Positions 11,309 to 19,529 of a stretch of DNA of 64,000 nt are shown here, in pieces. A model generated the notes under the pieces. The model did no database searches. It saw only the letters and a list, made by a program, of their open reading frames with translations, and was not told the DNA's origin. The stretch is taken from positions 930,001 through 994,000 of the forward strand of contig NZ_CP007032.1 of assembly GCF_000231405.2 (NCBI RefSeq), given 5' to 3'. Source of the DNA: Desulfitobacterium metallireducens DSM 15288. GTDB taxonomy: Bacteria; Bacillota; Desulfitobacteriia; Desulfitobacteriales; Desulfitobacteriaceae. Positions within the stretch are counted from its first letter, which is position 1; each line of letters begins with the position of its first letter. Both the position numbers and the translations under genes were made by a program.

Positions 11309-12763
11309 ATGAGTATATTAGATCGTTATGAAATGGTTTGCGGAGTCGAAGTCCATGTGGAGCTCGCGACCAAAACAAAGATTTTCTGTAATTGCAGCAC
11401 AGAATTTGGCGGCGAGCAAAATACGCATGCCTGCCCAGTTTGTTTGGCTTTACCAGGAACTCTGCCGGTGCTTAATCGGGGCGTTGTGAATCTTGCGATT
11501 AAAGCAGGACTTGCGTTAAACTGTGAAATTGCTGAGTTTTCCAAGTTTGATAGGAAGAATTATTTCTATCCTGATTCCCCGAAAAATTATCAGATTTCAC
11601 AATATGACTTACCAATTTGCAAACAAGGTTGGGTCGATATTGAAGTCGATGGCGAAAAGAGAAGGATTGGGATTACCCGTGCCCATATGGAAGACGATGC
11701 AGGCAAGCTCGTACACAGTGGAGAAACGATTTCAACTTCCTCTGAATCGGCTGTGGACTATAACAGGACTGGCGTTCCCCTTCTTGAGATCGTTTCCGAA
11801 CCCGATATGCGCTCGATCCCTGAAGTTTTGGCCTTCCTTGAAGAATTGGTGAAGATCATGCAATATACGGAAGTCTCTGACTGTCGGATGGAGCAAGGCT
11901 CAATTCGTTTTGATATCAATGTTTCCCTAAGACCATGGGGGCAAAAGGAATTCGGGACCCGTACAGAATCGAAGAATTTGAATTCATTTAGTTCAGTTCG
12001 GCGCTGTCTAGAGTATGAGATCGGTCGTCAAGCTGAGCTTCTGGACGACGGGGACGAAGTTATTCAAGAGACGTTGACCTGGGATGAAGGACGAGGAATT
12101 ACCTTATCCCTCCGTTCTAAAGAGGAAGCTCATGATTATCGCTACTTTCCAGAACCTGATCTACCTCCGCTCGTCATCGATCGGGAGTGGGTCGAAAACG
12201 TTCGTCAAGCCCTGCCTGAACTGCCTGCTGCCCGCAGAGAACGGCTTAAATCCCTTGGCTTATCTGATTATGATGCAGGCGTAATTACGAATACTAAAGC
12301 GCTTTCTGACTTTTTTGATGAAGCCATGAAGCGTTATGCTGATGCTAAAAATCTGGCGAACTGGACGATGGGGGAATATACACGTCTCCTCAATGCTCAA
12401 GGGGTTAGTGTTGAAGAATCTCCAGTTAAGCCACAACAACTGGCAACGCTCCTTGGACTAATTGATAAAGGAACGATTAGTGGTAAAATCGGGAAAACTG
12501 TGATTGAAGAGATGTTTGCTTCAGGGAAAGATCCAGAAGTTATTATCAAAGAAAAAGGCCTAGCTCAAATCAGTGATGAAGGCGCCTTACTCAAAATCGT
12601 CGATGAAGTGATTGCTAAAAATCCTCAATCAGTCGAAGATTACAAGGCAGGAAAAACACAGGCGATTGGCTTCCTCGTTGGGCAGACGATGAAAGCGACA
12701 AAAGGGCAGGCTAATCCCGGTGTTGTCAACAACCTGCTGAAGGAGCGTCTGGCTCTACAGTAG
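11309..12763 (+). CDS. gatB: Aspartyl/glutamyl-tRNA amidotransferase subunit B
   Basis: The 484-residue kinase/transamidase subunit phosphorylates the misacylated tRNA and adds ammonia. Family marks are C-G-V-E-V-H-V-E-L near the N terminus, the cysteine cluster C-N-C ... C-P-V-C (metal site), [12 protein letters not shown], and a C-terminal YqeY-like tail domain. The upstream in-frame ATG at 11240 is rejected: the AAGGAGG site at 11291-11297 and the family start M-S-I-L-D-R-Y-E place the start at 11309, directly after the gatA stop. It ends before a strong terminator. Confidence 0.97.
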   Translation: MSILDRYEMVCGVEVHVELATKTKIFCNCSTEFGGEQNTHACPVCLALPGTLPVLNRGVVNLAIKAGLALNCEIAEFSKFDRKNYFYPDSPKNYQISQYDLPICKQGWVDIEVDGEKRRIGITRAHMEDDAGKLVHSGETISTSSESAVDYNRTGVPLLEIVSEPDMRSIPEVLAFLEELVKIMQYTEVSDCRMEQGSIRFDINVSLRPWGQKEFGTRTESKNLNSFSSVRRCLEYEIGRQAELLDDGDEVIQETLTWDEGRGITLSLRSKEEAHDYRYFPEPDLPPLVIDREWVENVRQALPELPAARRERLKSLGLSDYDAGVITNTKALSDFFDEAMKRYADAKNLANWTMGEYTRLLNAQGVSVEESPVKPQQLATLLGLIDKGTISGKIGKTVIEEMFASGKDPEVIIKEKGLAQISDEGALLKIVDEVIAKNPQSVEDYKAGKTQAIGFLVGQTMKATKGQANPGVVNNLLKERLALQ

Positions 12764-12793
12764 AATATCTGAACGATTGTTATCTATATGGCG

Positions 12794-12841
12794 AAACGCT
12801 TCTTTCTTTTCAAATTCGATTTGAATCAGAAAGAAGCGTTT
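12794..12841 (+). terminator. Terminator of the gatCAB operon
   Basis: A 13-bp perfect stem (12794-12806 with 12829-12841, AAACGCTTCTTTC and complement) has an inner AAATTCGATTTG dyad and runs into a T-rich tail. Confidence 0.85.
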
Positions 12842-12980
12842 TTGCTTTATTTGATCTATAATACAAATCCGATAAATAAGTATACAGTATAACAGTAGAA
12901 TTAGAGTTAAACTAAAGGAGAGTTAGTGATAGTATGTTAGATAGCTATAACCTTATGAGTTAAAAGAGAGGTAGAATGAG

Positions 12981-14129
12981 ATGGTTAAGAAGCATTTAAC
13001 AATTGTGGATACCACTTTAAGAGATGGAGAGCAGACCGCAGGCGTGGTTTTTTCAAACCAGGAGAAATTGATGATTGCACGAATGTTAGATGATTTAGGG
13101 GTGCAGCAGATAGAGGCTGGAATTCCTGTAATGGGTGGGGACGAGCAGCGTGTTATTAAAGAAATTGTAAACTTAGGCCTTAATGCAAGTATTATGGGTT
13201 GGAATCGGGCCGTTATTAAAGATATTCAAACGTCTCTAGATTGTGGATGCGATGCAGTAGCCATTTCGATCTCGACCTCAGATATTCATATTGAGCATAA
13301 ATTGAAAACCACCCGCGAGGATGTTCTGGAACGGATGGTTAAAGCAACTGAATTTGCGAAGAAAAATGGGGTTTATATTTCAGTTAATGCAGAGGATGCC
13401 TCTCGTTCTGACATGGATTTCTTAGTTCAGTTCGCGCAAGAAGCGAAGAAAGCAGGGGCTGACCGTTTGCGTTATTGTGATACTGTCGGCATTCTCGATC
13501 CGTTCACAACCTATGATCGGATTACGGAATTGATTGAGAGAACAGGCCTTGATGTTGAGATGCATACCCATAACGATTTTGGCATGGCAACGGCAAATGC
13601 CCTGGCTGGGGTTAAAGCAGGTGCAACGCATGTTGGTGTTACTGTGAATGGACTGGGCGAAAGAGCAGGGAATGCGGCTTTGGAAGAAGTTGTCATGGCT
13701 CTTAAACATCTTTTGGATACTGATCTAAATTTCGCGACAGAACGATTTGTCGAAGTATCCGAGTTTGTGGCGCGTGCTTCGGGTCGAGAATTACCCGTAT
13801 GGAAGGCGATTGTGGGAAGCAATATGTTTGCCCATGAATCGGGAATCCATGCTGATGGCGCCTTGAAAAATCCCTTGACCTATGAGGTCTTTAAGCCGGA
13901 AGAAGTCGGACTGGAACGACAAATCGTGATTGGTAAACATTCAGGAACAGCTTCAATTAAAGCGAAGTTTTGGAATGAATATGGCAAGGAAATAGGCGAT
14001 GAGGAAGCCAATGAGATCCTCAAGCGAGTACGTGCCTTGTCTGTGGATATGAAACGCTCACTTTTTGATAAGGAACTTGTATATATCTATAAAGAGATGA
14101 AACGTGTAGCAAATTTAAAAGACATCTAA
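12981..14129 (+). CDS. nifV: Homocitrate synthase-like enzyme (NifV / isopropylmalate synthase family)
   Basis: A 382-residue DRE-TIM metallolyase that joins acetyl-CoA to a 2-oxoacid. The catalytic signature D-T-T-L-R-D-G-E-Q (10-18) and the metal-binding H-x-H (M-H-T-H-N-D-F-G) are present, as are N-G-L-G-E-R-A-G-N and the C-terminal G-K-H-S-G-T. Length and the lack of the LeuA allosteric domain favour homocitrate synthase (NifV), whose product is the organic part of the nitrogenase cofactor. No nif genes lie in the window, so a role in another pathway (2-oxoglutarate-type chain extension or a citrate/isopropylmalate synthase) stays open. The ATG follows an AGAGAGG site. It sits between two strong terminators and so is a single-gene unit. 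Confidence 0.78.
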   Translation: MVKKHLTIVDTTLRDGEQTAGVVFSNQEKLMIARMLDDLGVQQIEAGIPVMGGDEQRVIKEIVNLGLNASIMGWNRAVIKDIQTSLDCGCDAVAISISTSDIHIEHKLKTTREDVLERMVKATEFAKKNGVYISVNAEDASRSDMDFLVQFAQEAKKAGADRLRYCDTVGILDPFTTYDRITELIERTGLDVEMHTHNDFGMATANALAGVKAGATHVGVTVNGLGERAGNAALEEVVMALKHLLDTDLNFATERFVEVSEFVARASGRELPVWKAIVGSNMFAHESGIHADGALKNPLTYEVFKPEEVGLERQIVIGKHSGTASIKAKFWNEYGKEIGDEEANEILKRVRALSVDMKRSLFDKELVYIYKEMKRVANLKDI

Positions 14130-14147
14130 GGGACAGAACATAATAGG

Positions 14148-14186
14148 AAAACGGCGGTTTTGAGAGTATTTCAAAACCGCCGTTTT
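14148..14186 (+). terminator. Terminator after the nifV-like gene
   Basis: A 16-bp perfect stem (14148-14163 with 14171-14186, AAAACGGCGGTTTTGA and complement), a 7-base loop, then a T run. Confidence 0.9.
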
Positions 14187-14280
14187 TGGATTAATTCGCT
14201 TAAGCAACGCTCTCCTAATTATAAAGGGTGGCAGGATTTACTAGCGGATGGGCGAATATTAAGCCTAGGGGGGTGTTGCA

Positions 14281-15099
14281 ATGGAAGGTAAATTAAAAGC
14301 GGATGTTATAGAAACTGAAGTAATCAAGATTAAAGGTTTCAATAATCAAATTGTCAGTGAGCAGGTTGTGGTCGAACAAGCACTCACCGTCTATCTCAAT
14401 GACGAGGAATTTATAACAATAGTCTGTTCCCCTGGGCAGGAAAAAGAGTTGGTGATCGGTGTGCTCTGTTCTGAAGGGATTATAAAAAAACTAGATCAAC
14501 TGACGAAACTTTCAATAGATACGAAAGAGGGCTTAGTCTGGGTTGAGACGAGTGTTAAAAGAGCTATGGGCGAAGCCATGTATCTTAAACGTTATTTGAC
14601 ATCCTGCTGTGGTAAAGGAAGAAGTTCCTTCTACTATGCCAATGATGCCCGATTAGCCAAATCCATCCAGAGCTCGCTGCAAATTACCTCTCAAGCAGTT
14701 AGCCATTATATAAATCTTCTGGAAGAGAATTCAGAATTATTCCATCTCACCGGCGGGGTGCATGGTGGAGCCTTGGCTTCAGCTGGACAACTCGAGTATA
14801 GTGCTTTTGATATCGGTCGTCATAATGTATTGGATAAATTATATGGATATGCCTTTACAAAAGAAATGGATCTTTCCCAAAGAGTCATTGCCTTTAGTGG
14901 ACGAATGTCATCGGAAATTGTGATTAAAGCAGGTAAAATGGGATGCCCTATTTTGATTGGCGTTTCTGCTCCCACCGATTTGGCACTTACGCTTGCTGAA
15001 GAACTTGGAATTACGGTCATCGGTTTTGCACGACAAAACAGGATGAACATATATACTCATCCAGAACGTGTCCTTATATCTGAAGAGCGATTTGCTTAA
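14281..15099 (+). CDS. fdhD: FdhD, sulfurtransferase for formate dehydrogenase maturation
   Basis: The 272-residue protein carries sulfur from a cysteine desulfurase to the molybdenum or tungsten bis-PGD cofactor of formate dehydrogenase. Diagnostic segments are T-S-C-C-G-K-G (Cys109/Cys110), T-G-G-V-H-G-G-A (about 158), D-I-G-R-H-N-V-L-D-K and G-R-M-S-S-E-I-V-I-K. The sulfur-carrying loop has adjacent cysteines in C-C-G-K-G, not the C-x-x-C of Escherichia coli; this form is common in Firmicutes. The ATG follows a GGGGGGTG site. The next gene, 56 bases later, is a cysteine desulfurase homologue, which suggests the two form a sulfur relay. No formate dehydrogenase is visible here. Confidence 0.93.
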   Translation: MEGKLKADVIETEVIKIKGFNNQIVSEQVVVEQALTVYLNDEEFITIVCSPGQEKELVIGVLCSEGIIKKLDQLTKLSIDTKEGLVWVETSVKRAMGEAMYLKRYLTSCCGKGRSSFYYANDARLAKSIQSSLQITSQAVSHYINLLEENSELFHLTGGVHGGALASAGQLEYSAFDIGRHNVLDKLYGYAFTKEMDLSQRVIAFSGRMSSEIVIKAGKMGCPILIGVSAPTDLALTLAEELGITVIGFARQNRMNIYTHPERVLISEERFA

Positions 15100-15154
15100 A
15101 TAAAGAGATAATCGATAGAACGAATTTTAAAGTTTTCTGCAAGGGGGAGCGGCT

Positions 15155-16294
15155 CTGATCTATTTAGATAACGCAGCTACGACGTGGCCTAAACCAGAAT
15201 CTGTCTACCAGGCGGTGGATCAGTGTATGCGGAAAAAAGGAGCCAATCCTGGTCGCTCTGGACATCATATGTCTTTAATGGCTGGACAGATTATTTTTGA
15301 AACACGTGAGCTTATCGCCCAATTGTTCAATATTGCTGATCCTTATCAAGTTATATTTACCGCTAATGCTACCGAAGCACTGAATTTGGGAATTAAAGGG
15401 CTATTAAAGTCTGGTGATCATGTCATTACTAGCTCATTCGAACACAATTCAGTGGCACGTCCCTTGGAACGCATGAGAACTCAAGGTGTTGAGGTGACAA
15501 AGCTTCCTGCTTTAGAGAGTCAGGGAGTGTTACCTGCTCAAGTAGAAGAAGCGATCCAAAGCAATACTCGACTTATTGTTCTTAGCCATGCTTCCAATGT
15601 TACCGGTGTCCTTAATCCTATCCGCGAAATAGGCAAGATCGCACAGGATAGGGGTATCGTGTTTATGGTGGATTCTGCCCAGACCGCAGGAACATTTCCA
15701 ATTGATGTTCAGGCCATGGGAATTGATTTACTGGCCTTTGCTGGACATAAAGGATTACTGGGCCCGCAAGGGACAGGAGGTTTATATATTCGAGAAAATT
15801 TAAACCTCATTCCGCTTAAAGAAGGGGGAACAGGGGGCAATTCTGAATTTCTCACCCAACCTAAAATTTGCCCGGATCGGTATGAAAGCGGTACTCTCAA
15901 CACGCCCGGCATTGCAGGTTTGGGGGCAGGAATTGGGTTCATTTTTCAGGAAGGCCTTATGAAAATCAGAGAAAAAGAAAGAATTTTAACCGAACGACTA
16001 TTGAATGGCTTAGAAGAAATTCCAGGAGTGATTCTTTACGGACCTCCTCGGGGCATCGAAAGAGCTCCCGTTATTTCTTGGAATATCGAGGGTAAAGAAC
16101 CTTCTGAAGTATCCTTCCTTCTGGATAAAATGTTTGATATTGAAACTCGGTCAGGTCTCCATTGTGCTCCTGATGCACATCGTACGCTGGGAACCTTCAT
16201 CCGAGGGACAGTTCGGTTAGGTTTGGGGTATTTCAATACGAAAGAGGAAGTCGATCAATGTTTGGAAGCGATTGCTAGCATCGCTAGGGAATAG
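15155..16294 (+). CDS. Cysteine desulfurase-family PLP aminotransferase (class V), apparent CTG start
   Basis: A class V PLP enzyme that in this family removes sulfur from cysteine to form an enzyme-bound persulfide. The N terminus Y-L-D-N-A-A-T-T-W-P-K-P, the PLP lysine in F-A-G-H-K-G (about Lys199) and the Cys in S-G-L-H-C-A-P near the C terminus are visible. All conserved N-terminal sequence lies upstream of the first usual start (GTG at 15215). The only stop-free path back (in-frame TAA at 15128) offers no ATG, GTG or TTG, but CTG at 15155 follows AAGGGGGAG (15141-15149) at good spacing, giving 380 codons including stop. It probably supplies sulfur to FdhD; an IscS/SufS-type general role is the alternative. 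Confidence 0.85.
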   Translation: MIYLDNAATTWPKPESVYQAVDQCMRKKGANPGRSGHHMSLMAGQIIFETRELIAQLFNIADPYQVIFTANATEALNLGIKGLLKSGDHVITSSFEHNSVARPLERMRTQGVEVTKLPALESQGVLPAQVEEAIQSNTRLIVLSHASNVTGVLNPIREIGKIAQDRGIVFMVDSAQTAGTFPIDVQAMGIDLLAFAGHKGLLGPQGTGGLYIRENLNLIPLKEGGTGGNSEFLTQPKICPDRYESGTLNTPGIAGLGAGIGFIFQEGLMKIREKERILTERLLNGLEEIPGVILYGPPRGIERAPVISWNIEGKEPSEVSFLLDKMFDIETRSGLHCAPDAHRTLGTFIRGTVRLGLGYFNTKEEVDQCLEAIASIARE

Positions 16295-16354
16295 TTCTTA
16301 TTTAACAGGGGATAAATCCCTAGACACTCTGGGGTGAGTCCGTTAAAATAAGAA
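16295..16354 (+). other. Possible three-way-junction RNA between the desulfurase and the CPBP protease
   Basis: Directly after the desulfurase stop, 16295-16306 pairs with 16342-16354 (12 bp, one bulged A). Inside are two further small hairpins: 16307-16321 (AGGGGA-TAAA-TCCCT type) and 16326-16339 (ACTC-TGGGGT-GAGT). There is no T run after the outer stem, so it is not a standard terminator. It may be a processed 3' end, a regulatory leader of the next gene, or chance. Confidence 0.35.
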
Positions 16355-16406
16355 AAGAAACAAGAAGATTTTAATTGGATTAAATCTATTTTGAAGAGGA
16401 AAATTG

Positions 16407-17120
16407 ATGGAAAAACTTAAAAATGAAGCAAAGGTCCCGCTTAAAAATCCTCGCTGGAATATTTGGCAAGGGCTTTTTTTGTTACTATTGATTCTTTTAA
16501 TTGAATTACCCTTAGGCTGGCTAAATTCGCCGCAGAAATTAGATCAGATGCAAGGTTTCTTGCATTTTTTAGCGGTCGGCATAGGAGAGGCAGTCTTGTA
16601 CCTGTTTCTTCTCCGTCTTTTTATGAATTTAATGCATGGCTCGTTTCGGGATTTGGGGTTTGTTCGGCCAAAATCGAAATATGTACTACTCGGATTTCTA
16701 ATGGGTATATTCCTCTTTCTTACGATTGGGCTTATGGGGAATTTCCTGAGTAATCTGTTAGGTACCCCGGCACCCCAGAGTTTTACCTTAACGGTTATTG
16801 GGTCAAACTATAGTTGGCAGATGCTACTCCTAATGTTCTTGGGGGGGGTACTCGCTCCTATTAAGGAAGAAGCCTTCTTTCGGGGACTTATTTATCCGCC
16901 GCTTCGTCAGATGCTTGGCAGGGGAAAGGGAATTCTTTTGAGTGCAGGATTTTTCGCGGTTTTGCATTCTGATCTTATTCGTTTTCTCCCTCTTTTTGTG
17001 GGGGGAATCATCTTAACGTGGCTCTATGAAAAAACATCGAGCATTTGGCCTTCGATAATTGCACATGGAACCTGGAATATTTTAATGGCTTTAGCGCTTT
17101 GGATTCAAAAACTAGAGTAA
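16407..17120 (+). CDS. CPBP-family intramembrane metalloprotease (Rce1/Abi-like)
   Basis: A 237-residue membrane protein with about seven to eight hydrophobic segments and the CPBP (CAAX protease and bacteriocin-processing) motifs: E-E-A-F-F-R-G (motif 1), F-A-V-L-H (motif 2) and H-G-T-W-N (motif 3). These Glu, Arg and His residues form the active site of intramembrane glutamic/metal-type endopeptidases. Bacterial members process peptides or give bacteriocin self-immunity; the substrate here is unknown. An in-frame TTG at 16404 directly precedes the ATG at 16407; the ATG is chosen because GAAGAGGA (16393-16400) fits it. It lies 24 bases before rlmD. Confidence 0.88.
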   Translation: MEKLKNEAKVPLKNPRWNIWQGLFLLLLILLIELPLGWLNSPQKLDQMQGFLHFLAVGIGEAVLYLFLLRLFMNLMHGSFRDLGFVRPKSKYVLLGFLMGIFLFLTIGLMGNFLSNLLGTPAPQSFTLTVIGSNYSWQMLLLMFLGGVLAPIKEEAFFRGLIYPPLRQMLGRGKGILLSAGFFAVLHSDLIRFLPLFVGGIILTWLYEKTSSIWPSIIAHGTWNILMALALWIQKLE

Positions 17121-17144
17121 ACATGAGCAGAAGGGTTTGAAAAG

Positions 17145-18482
17145 GTGAAAGAAATCAACAACAGTTACAATAAAAAAAATGAGAGCATTATTATAGAGTG
17201 TCTAAGGATTTCCTCAGATGGCTCTGGAGTAGGGTATGACCAAGAAGGGAAAGCAACCTTCATTCCCGGAATGTTGCCTGGAGAAAAGGGTCAAGTGTTA
17301 GTCACAGAAAGGAAAAAGTCCTGGCAGAGAGCGCAACTTTTATCTCTTGAAAATGAGGTAAAGGAGAGGATGAATCCCCCCTGTCCTGTTTTTGAAGTTT
17401 GTGGTGGTTGCCAGTTACAGCATCTCGATTATGCTGAGACCCTCAAGTGGAAAGAAAGCTGGGTTAGGGATGCGTTAGAACGCATTGGAAAAATTAATTT
17501 AGAACACGTAAATGTGTACCCCACGCTCGGTATGGAAGAGCCCTGGCGGTACCGGAATAAGGTTCGCCTGCATCGAAGCGCTTCTGGAGAATTGGGTTAT
17601 TATCAAGAAAAGAGCCGGGAAACGGTTGAGTTCCCGGATTGTTTGCTGATTAGCGAATCCATGAATGAATGGGTGCGAAAGATTAGGGATGGGCGGAAGG
17701 AAACATCAAGACCCCTAGTTAATGCACTGGATAAAATTCGAAACATTACGTTTAGAGAAAACTCAAAAGGGGATGGCATGATCATTTTCGACTCAATGTC
17801 GATGACTGATATTCCTCCGGAGATTTTAGTGTCCCTAAAAGAGGTCATGAGCGCTGATCCGAAAATTCAATCTGTTTGGGGTATCAATCATCAAGGCGTC
17901 CCTGAATTATTGTGGGGACAGGAATTTTTAACCGAAGAAATACTAGGATTGACGTTTAATTTATCGCCGCTTGCATTTCTCCAGGTTAATCCACTTCAGA
18001 CACAAAAGCTTTACTCTACTGTTTTAGATTGGACGAATATTACAGAAGAAAGTCAAGTTTGGGATCTCTATTCTGGAATTGGAACGATTACCTTGGCCTT
18101 GGCACAAAGAGCTAGGAAGGTGTGGGGAATCGAAGAAAATCCTTATGCTGTTGAGGATGCGAAAATCAATGCCGATTTGAATCATATTTCTAATGCTGAA
18201 TTCCTCCAAGGCAAAGTAGAAGATGTGCTTCTTCAAATTCCGCAGAGCCCAGATATCGTCGTTTTAGATCCTCCACGGGCAGGGGTTCACTCTCGGGTCC
18301 TCAATTCCCTGATTGAAGTTAAACCGGAGCGGATTATCTATGTTTCTTGCGACCCAGGTACGTTGGCACGGGACGCGGGGATACTTCAGAGAGCGGGTTA
18401 CTTCGTGAAAAAGGTTCAGCCAGTTGATATGTTTCCTTGGACGCAGCACGTTGAGACTGTTGTGTTGATAGAGCGGAAGTAG
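17145..18482 (+). CDS. rlmD: 23S rRNA (uracil-5-)-methyltransferase RlmD/RumA-type
   Basis: A 445-residue SAM-dependent methyltransferase that makes 5-methyluridine in 23S rRNA. It has an N-terminal TRAM domain (about 10-70), four Fe-S cysteines (C-P-V-F-E-V-C-G-G-C near 76-85 and a Cys in F-P-D-C), a SAM-binding loop W-D-L-Y-S-G-I-G-T-I-T-L, D-P-P-R-A-G and the catalytic nucleophile in Y-V-S-C-D-P-G-T-L-A-R-D. Firmicutes often hold several paralogues (RlmCD, TrmFO excluded), so the exact uridine is uncertain. The start is GTG at 17145; the site before it is weak. A terminator follows at 18537. Confidence 0.9.
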   Translation: MKEINNSYNKKNESIIIECLRISSDGSGVGYDQEGKATFIPGMLPGEKGQVLVTERKKSWQRAQLLSLENEVKERMNPPCPVFEVCGGCQLQHLDYAETLKWKESWVRDALERIGKINLEHVNVYPTLGMEEPWRYRNKVRLHRSASGELGYYQEKSRETVEFPDCLLISESMNEWVRKIRDGRKETSRPLVNALDKIRNITFRENSKGDGMIIFDSMSMTDIPPEILVSLKEVMSADPKIQSVWGINHQGVPELLWGQEFLTEEILGLTFNLSPLAFLQVNPLQTQKLYSTVLDWTNITEESQVWDLYSGIGTITLALAQRARKVWGIEENPYAVEDAKINADLNHISNAEFLQGKVEDVLLQIPQSPDIVVLDPPRAGVHSRVLNSLIEVKPERIIYVSCDPGTLARDAGILQRAGYFVKKVQPVDMFPWTQHVETVVLIERK

Positions 18483-18536
18483 CTTGGTAGTACAGGGCTT
18501 AGCGGTTTTTTGGCAAAATTTAAATGTGTTTTATAT

Positions 18537-18570
18537 GTTCCCTCAGACTAATGTTCTGAGGGGACTTTTT
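18537..18570 (+). terminator. Terminator after rlmD
   Basis: An 11-bp stem with one G-T wobble (18537-18547 with 18555-18565, CCCTCAGA core), then TTTTT. Confidence 0.85.
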
Positions 18571-18677
18571 GTCGTTAAACTCAATAATCGTTGCTTCTAA
18601 AACTCCGGGAAACCTGTAGAGGCATTCTTCCATTTCCCTGGGATAAATACGTTTAAGCCTGAACGAGATACGCATTA

Positions 18678-19244
18678 TCAGCTAGAACAGCCACGTGAGT
18701 CGTCAATAGGAAAGTAAAACGCTAGGGCTTCGGGACGGCTGTTTATGATAGTTTCGGCTATCAACTCCTCTGCTTCCACCATACCGCTTTGTATCCAGTC
18801 AATATAAATACCAACAGCTCCGTGACAGTAAAAGTCGATAGCGATTTTTATGGCCGGAGAGATAGCCTTGAGTCCATACTCTTTATGCAAAGCGCCTGTA
18901 TAATAATCTACGCACCAACGATAGTAAAATTCCGGGAAATTACACGGGTTGTCGTTTTTGACCATTGCCGAAAAAAAGTAACTATTTTCCTTTGTGAAAT
19001 TAAGAACGGAGAGTACTCCCTGATAAGAGCGCATGGCACGCGTCTTCTCAATTCCCTCAACAAAATCATATAGCACATAATTGATCAGAGTGTACTTGTC
19101 CGCAAAATGGTTGTAAAACGTCTGCTTGGCCGTTTGTGAGCAGTCAAGTATGTCTTTTAGCGTAATTCTACTGAGAGGACGTGCTTTTGCTAAAGAGAGC
19201 AATGTATTTTTATACAAGTCTTTCGTTGCTTTACTCACGGACAT
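18678..19244 (-). CDS. TetR-family transcriptional regulator
   Basis: A 188-residue regulator. The N terminus is a TetR helix-turn-helix: residues with I-T-L-K-D-I-L-D-C-S-Q-T-A-K-Q-T-F-Y-N-H-F are the usual recognition helix pattern (about 25-46), and the C-terminal ligand domain resembles the TetR_C family seen next to dihydroxyacetone-kinase-type regulators. An upstream in-frame ATG (19304) lacks a site; the start at 19244 has GGAGGT (19251-19256, minus strand) at correct spacing. It is divergent from the ferredoxin-like gene at 19530 and probably controls it and the following block; ligand unknown. Confidence 0.85.
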   Translation of the reverse strand: MSVSKATKDLYKNTLLSLAKARPLSRITLKDILDCSQTAKQTFYNHFADKYTLINYVLYDFVEGIEKTRAMRSYQGVLSVLNFTKENSYFFSAMVKNDNPCNFPEFYYRWCVDYYTGALHKEYGLKAISPAIKIAIDFYCHGAVGIYIDWIQSGMVEAEELIAETIINSRPEALAFYFPIDDSRGCSS

Positions 19245-19386
19245 ACAGTTACCTCCACTCGTGTTATAGAGAGTCCCTCCAAGAAAAGTGTAAATACTGC
19301 CCAAAGTCAGGTTGAGCCATTGTCTTTAAAAAGCAGAATTTTTCTCAAAGAAGTCAACAATATAGACTTTAGGATTTTTTCGTCTG

Positions 19387-19415
19387 TTGATGCGTTTAAT
19401 AAACAACATTATATT
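19387..19415 (+). promoter_or_regulatory. Sigma-A-type promoter of the ferredoxin-like gene
   Basis: TTGATG (19387-19392), a 17-bp spacer and TATATT (19410-19415) lie 115 bases before the gene at 19530. No clean TetR palindrome is evident around it. Confidence 0.5.
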
Positions 19416-19529
19416 TAGAAGTGTCAGAGGTATTTTATCCAGATATCAGTCTTTCTTATCATAATCCCATTGTGAAAAGGCAGTCAAGCACAAAGCGGCA
19501 AGCAAAAGAATTAAAGAGGAGCGATTTAC

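Noticed and set aside
12934-12963. Nine-residue mini-frame (MLDSYNLMS) before the nifV-like gene, as leader peptide
   Set aside because: The AAAGGAG site is 13 bases away, and no attenuator hairpin or codon run is present.
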